Made by a program: the position numbers and the translations under genes | In this document: piece by piece, positions 17,196-23,826 of the stretch | Layout of the letters: each line of letters opens with the position of its first letter | Numbering within the stretch: position 1 is the stretch's first letter | Source: PALSA-1006 sp964571195 | GTDB taxonomy: Bacteria > Pseudomonadota > Gammaproteobacteria > Burkholderiales > Gallionellaceae | NCBI GenBank assembly: GCA_964571195.1 | Contig: CAZNAD010000011.1 | Span: forward strand, 4,260-68,259 | Length of the DNA: 64,000 nt | Direction of reading: 5' to 3' | Notes under the pieces: generated by a model | What the model was told of the DNA's origin: nothing | Seen by the model: the letters and a program-made list of their open reading frames with translations, nothing else | Databases searched by the model: none

Positions 17196-19604
17196 TTAAA
17201 ACCTATAGGAAGCTCCGACACGCAGGGTTAATGGCGTGTAGCTACCAGAATTTCCCTGCCCTGCCGATGCCGCCAACACGCTTGCTCCCGCAATGGTCGA
17301 ATAACCAACACGGGTAGCATAGGTTTGATTGGTCAGATTCAGCGCATGCAGCCAGAAAGACAGATCTTTCTTCTGGCGATAACTTGCACGCAAGTTAAAC
17401 AAATCAGGACGGGCATAGGTACCGGAGTTGGCAGTATCAATGTAGTAGTCGGAAATATGATCACCTTCCAGCTCAACCTGCCAGCCCGGAGCAGGTTTGA
17501 TGGAAGCACGCAGATTCAATCGCTGAGCGGGCATCGCCTGATACGAGTTGCCGCTGTAATCCACCGTTCTGGTCTTGTAACTGTTGTAATAGGCGGCAGC
17601 ATTGGTAATGGTCGCACCAACATCAAACCAGGAATTCACCGCCCAGGAGAGCATAGTTTCCAAACCGCGTGCCGTCAGGCTTCCGGCATTCTCATTGACG
17701 TTACAGGTCGCACCGTTGTTCAGTGCAGACGCTTCTGCTGTTGTACAAACGCGGGAGACATTGAATCCTTCATTCGCAGTGTTATACAGGGTCACATCGT
17801 ATTGAAAGCCAACGTTTTCGATACGTCCACGAAAACCGATCTCCGTAGTAAGCGCCTTTTCGGGAGCCAGATTGGTACCGATGGTGTTCCCTGCCGTACC
17901 TTTGGTCGAGGAATCGATCAGTGTCGAAGTCCCGGGAGGATTGAAGGTTTGCGCGACATTGCTCCACACTAGGTGATCCGCATTGAACTCATAGGTCACA
18001 CCGCTGCGCAAAACATTGCCATAGTGCGACATCTGCACATCATTGTTGGCAGACGTCCGGTCATTCACCGTATCGTTCACCGTCGCAAAACGCTCACCGA
18101 GATGGACGCGCCATTTTTCCTGCGGGGTAAATTCGTAGTGGATATAGGGAGTGGTTTCCTTGCGTATCGTCACCGATCCCTGGCCTGTCGCGGTCATAGT
18201 CCCTCTGCCCCACAAGCCGGACTGCGCTTGTGATGCAGTGTAGATATTGTTGTATGTCGCCGAATCGGCCACGGTCTCGTATATGTCCGAACCGACATAG
18301 AGCGTCGATTTGGCAACATCAAACTCATGCCGATATTGAGCACCCATGGTAGTGGCCGTGTTGTAACCAGACTTGAGCGTATTGGTCACCGTCGTACCAC
18401 CGCTCCATCTTCTGGTGGTCGAATTGTAGGTGCCACCGTTGACTGAAGAACATTTCACTGTTGTTCCGCTCGCCAGCGTGGATGAGGTGCTGGAATCATC
18501 ACAGATCACATTGTTTGAACCACCAGAACCGGCACCGCCGTAACCGGTCGAATCATCCTCGATCCGGCCATAGGCAAGTATCAGCTCCCCGCGCTCACCG
18601 ACCATCTGCTGTAAACGCAATGTCTTGGTGGTGTAATCATCAATCGCCTGTCCATAAGCTCCGGCCTCGGTCTGCCGCCAATTCTGCTCGAATTTTGTCA
18701 TGCTCAAAGAACCGGCCCAGCGATAGTCATAGTGCAACTGGTCATAACCGACGGCAATCTTGGTTGTCTCGATCGGACGGAAGAACGCTTTGACCCCCTT
18801 TCCGATCTTGTTCTCCGCTGCGGAATTCTGGTTCGCGGATGCACTGTTCTGACGCCATCCATCATAGGTTAGCGCACTCCCCGTCACGATGAAGCCATAA
18901 CGCCCGTCATCCGAAGACATTCCCGCATCTCCCTGGGTACGAATGAACCCCCAACTCCCCACCTCTTGCGCCAACTTTGCATCGAACTTCTCAGGTGGCT
19001 TGCGAGAGGTCACGCTGATGGTGCCGCCAAGGGCACCCGTGCCATAAAGCGCCGAGGCCGGCCCGGTGATCACATCGATACGCTCAACGCCGCTTAGATC
19101 GACCGCATCCAGTGCCGAAGTATTGCGTGCCAAAGTACGCATACCGTCCTGTCTACTCTCGGTGTAATCCTTGCCTCCGTCCGGTATCCGCATATTGCGC
19201 ACCATGCTGATGCCCGGCACACGCTTACCGAGTTCCAGCAGCGGGTTCACGATTTGCAAATGTTCGATTTCTTCCTTGCTGACCACCGCACCGGAAACCG
19301 GGGTGTAAACCGTCACTTTGCCAAGCTCCGTGCGTTGCTGAACGGGTTTGTCTTTTTCAGCCGAAACCACCATCTCCTTGAGCAGGCGATTATCCAACTC
19401 ACTACCTGCCGCAAGATTTTTTGGCTTGGCCACCGGCACACTGCTCCCCTGCCCGGCTTGTTCTGCTGTCGACGAAATGTTTTCTTTTACTTCTCCGCTG
19501 TCCGAGGGAACCACGATTGGGGTTTCTGCTGCATAGACAGACCCTGTCAATGGTGTGAACAAAACGAGTGACGCGGCACTCATGGCGGCAATCTTTTTAT
19601 GCAT
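17196..19604 (-). CDS. TonB-dependent outer-membrane receptor with N-terminal extension
   Basis: This 802-residue protein starts at ATG 19604 (MHKKIAAMSAASLVLF) after GGGGAG, with a signal peptide ending at VYAAE. A ~65-residue linker follows (residues ~27-90). The plug (~90-220) contains VSKEEIEHLQIVNPLLELGKR, VDLSGVERIDVITGPASALY and GTGALGGTISVTSRK. The barrel ends with LRVGASYRF, the terminal Phe of outer-membrane proteins. It is the first gene of the long minus-strand operon and has its own promoter with tandem operator boxes. The ligand is unknown. Confidence 0.93.
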   Translation of the reverse strand: MHKKIAAMSAASLVLFTPLTGSVYAAETPIVVPSDSGEVKENISSTAEQAGQGSSVPVAKPKNLAAGSELDNRLLKEMVVSAEKDKPVQQRTELGKVTVYTPVSGAVVSKEEIEHLQIVNPLLELGKRVPGISMVRNMRIPDGGKDYTESRQDGMRTLARNTSALDAVDLSGVERIDVITGPASALYGTGALGGTISVTSRKPPEKFDAKLAQEVGSWGFIRTQGDAGMSSDDGRYGFIVTGSALTYDGWRQNSASANQNSAAENKIGKGVKAFFRPIETTKIAVGYDQLHYDYRWAGSLSMTKFEQNWRQTEAGAYGQAIDDYTTKTLRLQQMVGERGELILAYGRIEDDSTGYGGAGSGGSNNVICDDSSTSSTLASGTTVKCSSVNGGTYNSTTRRWSGGTTVTNTLKSGYNTATTMGAQYRHEFDVAKSTLYVGSDIYETVADSATYNNIYTASQAQSGLWGRGTMTATGQGSVTIRKETTPYIHYEFTPQEKWRVHLGERFATVNDTVNDRTSANNDVQMSHYGNVLRSGVTYEFNADHLVWSNVAQTFNPPGTSTLIDSSTKGTAGNTIGTNLAPEKALTTEIGFRGRIENVGFQYDVTLYNTANEGFNVSRVCTTAEASALNNGATCNVNENAGSLTARGLETMLSWAVNSWFDVGATITNAAAYYNSYKTRTVDYSGNSYQAMPAQRLNLRASIKPAPGWQVELEGDHISDYYIDTANSGTYARPDLFNLRASYRQKKDLSFWLHALNLTNQTYATRVGYSTIAGASVLAASAGQGNSGSYTPLTLRVGASYRF

Positions 19605-19644
19605 GACTACTCCCCGTGAAATTGTTATTCGTAAAACGGGGCGC

Positions 19645-19704
19645 ATACTAAAACCTCGCTGCTAACGTGTGAATGTGACAAATCGTCGCGCGACAATTTG
19701 TCGC
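19645..19704 (-). promoter_or_regulatory. receptor-operon promoter with two abutting palindromic boxes
   Basis: Minus-strand reading: -35 TTCACA (19673-19668), 17-bp spacer, -10 TAGTAT (19650-19645), predicted start near 19638. Directly upstream, separated by one base, are two end-to-end 15-bp boxes that fit GNGRC-N5-GNCGC: 19675-19689 and 19690-19704. Together they make a 26-bp near-perfect palindrome (19677-19702). The same box-to-promoter geometry recurs at 20238-20283 and 20755-20800. The pattern resembles the published RegA/PrrA/RegR redox response-regulator consensus; the identity of the regulator is inference. Confidence 0.6.
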
Positions 19705-19786
19705 AGGCGATCAGGCGGGCGTATCAAAAAAGCAGAGTGGAATATTCTTCAGGAAGGAGCGCGGATAACGCAGCCAGTAGCCGGAA

Positions 19787-20116
19787 TTATTTCGATTCCG
19801 TGATGACAGGAGTGGTTCCAACTTGATGTGCATAGTCGCTCAGCACTTCGACCAATGCCTTCTTGACCTGCTCGCGCAGCTCGTGCGGCATCACCGCGAT
19901 ACGCTCGATACGACCTTGCGGCGTCAGGCGCGCACAACCAATGGCCCGACCGCCTTTGCTCAACGCCAGAGCATGGCGACTGATCTCATCCTGTGCGTCG
20001 CTACCCATTTCTTCCGCAGCCAGCACCCCGCTAGCGCACGCAGCCACCCGCACATCCTGCAATACGGATGCGCCCGCTTGCCAAGCGATACAGTGTAGTG
20101 TGAAAGGGTTTTGCAT
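19787..20116 (-). CDS. miniature GNAT-like protein, copy 1
   Basis: This 109-residue protein starts at ATG 20116 after TGGAGACG. It has the N-terminal half and central strands of an ElaA-type GNAT acetyltransferase (ISRHALALSKGGRAIGCARL, then GRIERIAVMPHELREQVKKA). The acetyl-CoA pyrophosphate loop, normally RGxGxG, reads ELREQVKK without glycines, and the C-terminal strands are missing. It is therefore a degenerate or truncated GNAT, perhaps non-catalytic. It is about 45% similar by eye to the next gene (20331-20672), and both share promoter and leader, so they arose by tandem duplication. Function unknown. Confidence 0.7.
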   Translation of the reverse strand: MQNPFTLHCIAWQAGASVLQDVRVAACASGVLAAEEMGSDAQDEISRHALALSKGGRAIGCARLTPQGRIERIAVMPHELREQVKKALVEVLSDYAHQVGTTPVITESK

Positions 20117-20166
20117 ATCGTCTCCAGAAATCCTCGCGAAGGAATTCGCGTAGTTTGGAATCAGGG

Positions 20167-20230
20167 ACCAAGCCGACACTGGAAGGAAGTACAACGATCT
20201 GGGAGGAGATACCTGGCAGACCGGCTTGGT
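20167..20230 (-). ncRNA. structured 5' leader of mini-GNAT copy 1 with CCUCC-loop hairpin
   Basis: The predicted transcript begins near 20231. A 9-bp stem, ACCAAGCCG (20230-20222) with CGGCTTGGT (20175-20167), closes the first ~64 nt. Inside it is a small hairpin AUCU-CCUCCC-AGAU (20210-20197) whose loop is an anti-Shine-Dalgarno sequence. The copy-2 leader has the same layout with compensating base changes. Anti-SD loops of this kind occur in so-called cuckoo small RNAs. The role proposed here, control of translation of the downstream gene or action in trans, is inference. Confidence 0.5.
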
Positions 20231-20237
20231 GCTACGT

Positions 20238-20283
20238 AATCTAATGCCGATCATGCAAAATTGGAATGCGTCATATTGTCGCA
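20238..20283 (-). promoter_or_regulatory. promoter and operator of mini-GNAT copy 1
   Basis: Minus strand: -35 TTCCAA (20266-20261), 17-bp spacer, -10 TAGATT (20243-20238). Abutting the -35 is the 17-bp imperfect palindrome TGCGACAATATGACGCA (20283-20267), which contains a GCGRC-N5-GNCGC box. The box touches the -35, the usual position of a class II activator site. Confidence 0.6.
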
Positions 20284-20330
20284 CCAGAAATCAGGCGCAG
20301 CGTGCTTGCAAACGCAGCGTCCCTTTCGGA

Positions 20331-20672
20331 TCAACGCACGATATCCAGCAACGCTTCAACCAATGCCGTCCTGATGAGTCCCTGATGTTCATGTGGCAAT
20401 ACCGCGATACGCTCAACCTGTCCGTCCGGCATCAGGCGTGCGCAAGCGACGGCTCGCCCGTCCTCACTGATAGCAATGGCATGGCGCGCTACCCGGTCTC
20501 CGGCATCCGGCAACGCCTCTACATGGCTGATGAGTTTTTTCTCACTGGCGGCCACACGTATCTCATTCAACAACTGGCCGCAGGTCTCCCACGGCAGACA
20601 GTGAATGGTAAAGGCGTTTTCTATACACCCGTGCGGGCGATAGGTAATACTGCGGGTCTGATATGTCGGCAT
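20331..20672 (-). CDS. miniature GNAT-like protein, copy 2
   Basis: This ~113-residue paralogue of the 19787-20116 gene has the corresponding core (VARHAIAISEDGRAVACARL, GQVERIAVLPHEHQGLIRTA). The acetyl-CoA loop is degenerate here too (EHQGLIRT). The position that is ATG in copy 1 is ATA here, so the start was placed at the upstream ATG 20672, which lacks a clear Shine-Dalgarno sequence and adds 15 residues; the true start is uncertain. Upstream promoter, operator and leader match those of copy 1. The gene is divergent from mutL. Confidence 0.65.
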   Translation of the reverse strand: MPTYQTRSITYRPHGCIENAFTIHCLPWETCGQLLNEIRVAASEKKLISHVEALPDAGDRVARHAIAISEDGRAVACARLMPDGQVERIAVLPHEHQGLIRTALVEALLDIVR

Positions 20673-20682
20673 GATTAAGATT

Positions 20683-20747
20683 GCCAAGCCAGCACTCAAG
20701 CAGGGGAAGCTGCATCTATCTGGAGGAGATTCTCGTACCGACTTGGC
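20683..20747 (-). ncRNA. structured 5' leader of mini-GNAT copy 2 with CCUCC-loop hairpin
   Basis: The stem GCCAAGTCGG (20747-20738) pairs with CTGGCTTGGC (20692-20683), allowing two G-U pairs. An internal hairpin AUCU-CCUCC-AGAU lies at 20730-20718. Compared with copy 1, the outer pair changes from A-U to G-C and an inner C-G to U-G, so pairing is kept while sequence drifts. The leader ends about 10 nt before the chosen ATG. Confidence 0.5.
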
Positions 20748-20754
20748 GGTGCAC

Positions 20755-20800
20755 AATCTAATCTTGATCGCATCGATTGGGAATGCGGCATTTTGCCGCA
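20755..20800 (-). promoter_or_regulatory. promoter and operator of mini-GNAT copy 2
   Basis: Minus strand: -35 TTCCCA (20783-20778), 17-bp spacer, -10 TAGATT (20760-20755). The palindrome TGCGGCAAAATGCCGCA (20800-20784) abuts the -35 and is the most symmetric of the three related sites. The spacing is identical to copy 1. It lies only ~70 nt from the divergent mutL start and could influence that gene too. Confidence 0.6.
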
Positions 20801-20869
20801 CCCGCCCGCACCGGGGGCATGCCACGCGAGGCCTCAGCCCAAAACGACCCATCCGGTATAATCCGCGCC

Positions 20870-22762
20870 ATGTCTCCGATACAACGCCTCCCCGAACTCC
20901 TCATCAACCAGATCGCCGCCGGTGAGGTGATCGAACGCCCGGCCTCCGCATTAAAAGAGTTATTGGAAAACAGTCTGGATGCGGGCGCGACGGAGATCGC
21001 GGTACAACTGGAGAATGGCGGCATCAAGTTATTGCGCGTACGCGACAACGGCGGTGGCATCGTGGCGGAACAACTGCCGCTGGCGCTGATGCGCCATGCC
21101 ACCAGCAAGATCGCCTCACTGGCCGATTTGCAGCGCGTCGCCAGCATGGGCTTCCGTGGCGAAGCATTGGCCAGCATCGCCTCAGTGGCACAAGTCAGCC
21201 TGACCAGCCGCCACACCGAGGCGGCACACGGCTGGAAGATCGAAGCAGCGGATGGCACACAAAGCGAGGCCATGCCCGCAGCCCATGCTTTCGGCACCAG
21301 CATCGAGATGCGCGAGCTGTATTTCAACACTCCGGCACGGCGCAAATTCCTCAAGAGCGAAAGCACCGAATTCGCGTGGTGCGAAGAGACCTTTAAGCGC
21401 ATCGCGCTGTCGCGCCCGGATGTGGCGTTCAGCTTGCAGCACAACGGGAAGATGGTGTGGCAGTTGGCTGCATCAACTAGAGCTCCCTCACCCTACCCTC
21501 TCCCAGTGGGCGAGGGTTTTGATGGTCTTCCCTCGTCCTCTGGGAGAGGGATTGAGGGTGAGGGAAAACACTCATTGCAACAGCGCATCACCGCCATCCT
21601 AGGCCCCGAATTCGGCCAACACGCCGTCAACGTCGAACGCCAGATCGGCAACCTGCGCCTGTACGGCATCGCCGCCTTGCCCGCCTACTCGCGCTCCTCG
21701 CGCGACGAACAATATTTCTTCGTCAACGGCCGTTTCGTGCGCGACAAGGTACTGATGCACGCTGTGCGTCAGGCTTATCAAGACATCCTGCACCACCAGC
21801 GCCACCCCGCTTTTGTGCTGTTCTTCGAGCTGCCGCCCGAACAAGTGGACGTGAACGTGCATCCGGCCAAAAGCGAAGTGCGCTTCCGCGAAAGCCAGGG
21901 CATTCACCAGTTCGTATTCCATGCCTTGCAGGATGCGCTAGCTACGACTGCAAATGAAAAAGCCCCCTCACCCCAACCCTCTCCCGTTGGGCGAGGGAGT
22001 GAGTCCGCATCCAGCTTCCCGCCACAGCAACAACCCATCCCATTCAGCGCCGCACAACAGCAAGCGACCTATCGCTTGTGGGAAGCACAAACCGGGAAGG
22101 GGGAAGCCGAGTCCGCTTTTGACTCTACCCTTCCCCCTTCCCCCTTCCCCCTTCCCAACGCCCCCCTTCCCGCACTGGAACACCCCCTCGGCTACGCTCT
22201 CGGCCAGCTCTCCGGTATCTACATCCTCGCGCAGAACCCGCAAGGGCTCATCGTGGTGGACATGCACGCCGCGCATGAACGCATCGTGTATGAAAGACTG
22301 AAGACCGCCTTCGACGCCCAGCAGATGCCCACTCAGCCGCTACTGGTGCCGGTCACTTTCGCTGCCGACACGCTGGACGTCGCCACGGTGGAAGAACAAC
22401 AGGAAGCCCTGCAAAAACTCGGCTTCGACATCGCGCCCCTCTCCACCCACACGCTTGCCGTGCGCGCCATGCCCGCCCTGCTCAAACAATCCAAAGCCGA
22501 AGCCGCCGCACGCGAAGTGCTGCACGAACTGCGCGAGTTCGGCGCATCACGCGCCCTCACCGAACGTCGCAACGAACTACTCGCCACCCTCGCCTGCCAC
22601 TCCGCCGTGCGCGCCAACCAGCAACTCAGCCTGCCCGAGATGAACGCCATCCTGCGCGAGATGGAACAGACCGAACGCGCTGACCAGTGCAACCACGGGA
22701 GGCCGACGTGGTTTCAAGTGACACTGGCGGAGTTGGATGCGATGTTTATGCGCGGGAAATAG
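20870..22762 (+). CDS. mutL: DNA mismatch repair protein MutL
   Basis: This 630-residue protein starts at ATG 20870 (MSPIQRLPELLINQIAAGEV), which matches the family N-terminus. The GHKL ATPase motifs are present: ELLENSLDAGA, RDNGGGI, SMGFRGEALASIASV, and DVNVHPAKSEVRF. The C-terminal dimerisation domain (~440-630) lacks the DQHAxxERxxYE endonuclease metal motif: it reads DMHAAHERIVYERL, the non-nicking type seen in Gammaproteobacteria and relatives, though the HAAHER core is kept. Two in-frame low-complexity insertions derive from palindromic repeats: residues ~205-233 in the ATPase half and ~363-380 in the linker. Both keep the frame open, so the gene is probably functional. Confidence 0.95.
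   Translation: MSPIQRLPELLINQIAAGEVIERPASALKELLENSLDAGATEIAVQLENGGIKLLRVRDNGGGIVAEQLPLALMRHATSKIASLADLQRVASMGFRGEALASIASVAQVSLTSRHTEAAHGWKIEAADGTQSEAMPAAHAFGTSIEMRELYFNTPARRKFLKSESTEFAWCEETFKRIALSRPDVAFSLQHNGKMVWQLAASTRAPSPYPLPVGEGFDGLPSSSGRGIEGEGKHSLQQRITAILGPEFGQHAVNVERQIGNLRLYGIAALPAYSRSSRDEQYFFVNGRFVRDKVLMHAVRQAYQDILHHQRHPAFVLFFELPPEQVDVNVHPAKSEVRFRESQGIHQFVFHALQDALATTANEKAPSPQPSPVGRGSESASSFPPQQQPIPFSAAQQQATYRLWEAQTGKGEAESAFDSTLPPSPFPLPNAPLPALEHPLGYALGQLSGIYILAQNPQGLIVVDMHAAHERIVYERLKTAFDAQQMPTQPLLVPVTFAADTLDVATVEEQQEALQKLGFDIAPLSTHTLAVRAMPALLKQSKAEAAAREVLHELREFGASRALTERRNELLATLACHSAVRANQQLSLPEMNAILREMEQTERADQCNHGRPTWFQVTLAELDAMFMRGK
21485..21564 (+). repeat. palindromic repeat inserted in-frame in mutL (copy 1)
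   Basis: CCCTCACCCTACCCTCTCCC (21485-21504) and a reverse-complementary GGGAGAGGG...GAGGGTGAGGG (21542-21564) flank a short core. It encodes PSPYPLPVGEG...SSSGRGIEGEGK within the N-terminal half of MutL. The same repeat family occurs between genes at 26395-26483. Confidence 0.8.
21962..22004 (+). repeat. palindromic repeat inserted in-frame in mutL (copy 2)
   Basis: CCCCCTCACCCCAACCCTCTC is followed by GGGCGAGGGAGTGAG. It encodes APSPQPSPVGRGSES in the flexible linker between the MutL ATPase and dimerisation domains, where length changes are tolerated. A C-rich direct repeat (three CCTTCCC units near 22130-22155) lies further along the same linker. Confidence 0.7.
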
Positions 22763-22827
22763 ACAGTGGATAAATTTCGTTTGAGATAGTATTCGACATC
22801 ATTGCATCTTACTCGTGAGGCATAGGA

Positions 22828-23826
22828 ATGGATAAGCGATATCAAGTTTTTCTGAGTTCCACATATGCAGATTTAAAAGATGAACGCCAGAAAATCATTC
22901 AAACGCTGATGGAAATGGACTGCATTCCATCGGGAATGGAATTATTTCCGGCTGCCGATGAAGAGCAATGGGAATTTATAAAGAAAATCATTGACGATTG
23001 CGACTACTACCTTCTGCTTATTGGAGGACGCTACGGTACAACAACTACCGAAGGTATAAGCTACACAGAAAAAGAGTACGACTATGCAATTGAAAAGGGC
23101 CTAAAAGTTGTTGCACTGATACACGAGGATCCTGATTTAATTCCGGTTGGCAAAACTGACAAAAATCCTGAACTCCTAGAAAAGCTAAAGTTATTTCGCA
23201 CTAAGGTAGAACAGAATCGTCTTGTGAAATATTGGAAAAACGTGGAAGAGCTGCCAGGCTTAGTATCTTTAAGTCTTTCAAAAACCATTAAAACGTATCC
23301 TGCTGTTGGATGGGTACGCGCAAGTAGTGCAGGTAGTTCGGAATTACTATCCGAAATAAATGCCCTTCGAAAAGAAAATGAAGAGCTTCGAGCAAGCGTG
23401 CAGCAACCAGGCTCTCAACTTCATACAGCAATCGAAAATATTGCAGGCATGAATGAAAATATACAACTTACTGGAGATTACAAACCAAACTACGACTCCG
23501 CAAATCGGCCTTGGTCTCACACCATTACATGGAACCAAATTTTTGCTTTCATCGCACCATATCTTCTTGAACATCCCAACGACATTTCAGTTCAACTCGC
23601 TCTAAAAAAATCGGTTCTCGAACATGCTGGTATTCGATACTACGATAGCTCATTAAACGAACAGATATTCCAAACAGTAAAAATTCAGCTTATGGCGTAC
23701 GGTCTCGTTGATGTTCGCTACTTAAAAACAACAAAAGGGGGAATGGCTCTCTTTTGGAGCATCACGGAAAAAGGACAAACTCTCATGTTTCAATTGAGAG
23801 CACTCAAAAAAAATGAACCGAAGTAG
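22828..23826 (+). CDS. DUF4062-domain protein, AT-rich
   Basis: This 332-residue protein has an N-terminal DUF4062 domain, a TIR-like flavodoxin fold (~1-115). Its motifs are YQVFLSSTYADLKDER, then YYLLLIGGRYGTTTTEGISYTEKEYDYA. A short coiled coil follows (~170-190, LLSEINALRKENEELRASV). The C-terminal ~95 residues resemble a winged-helix domain (VKIQLMAYGLVDVRYLKTTKGG). The gene is clearly more AT-rich than its neighbours, lies between housekeeping genes and overlaps the MFS gene by 14 nt, all pointing to horizontal acquisition. DUF4062 proteins are often found in defence and signalling contexts; the function of this one is unknown. Confidence 0.8.
   Translation: MDKRYQVFLSSTYADLKDERQKIIQTLMEMDCIPSGMELFPAADEEQWEFIKKIIDDCDYYLLLIGGRYGTTTTEGISYTEKEYDYAIEKGLKVVALIHEDPDLIPVGKTDKNPELLEKLKLFRTKVEQNRLVKYWKNVEELPGLVSLSLSKTIKTYPAVGWVRASSAGSSELLSEINALRKENEELRASVQQPGSQLHTAIENIAGMNENIQLTGDYKPNYDSANRPWSHTITWNQIFAFIAPYLLEHPNDISVQLALKKSVLEHAGIRYYDSSLNEQIFQTVKIQLMAYGLVDVRYLKTTKGGMALFWSITEKGQTLMFQLRALKKNEPK

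Noticed and set aside
20870..22762. mutL as a pseudogene because of the inserted repeats.
   Set aside because: Both insertions keep the frame and all ATPase and C-terminal motifs are intact.
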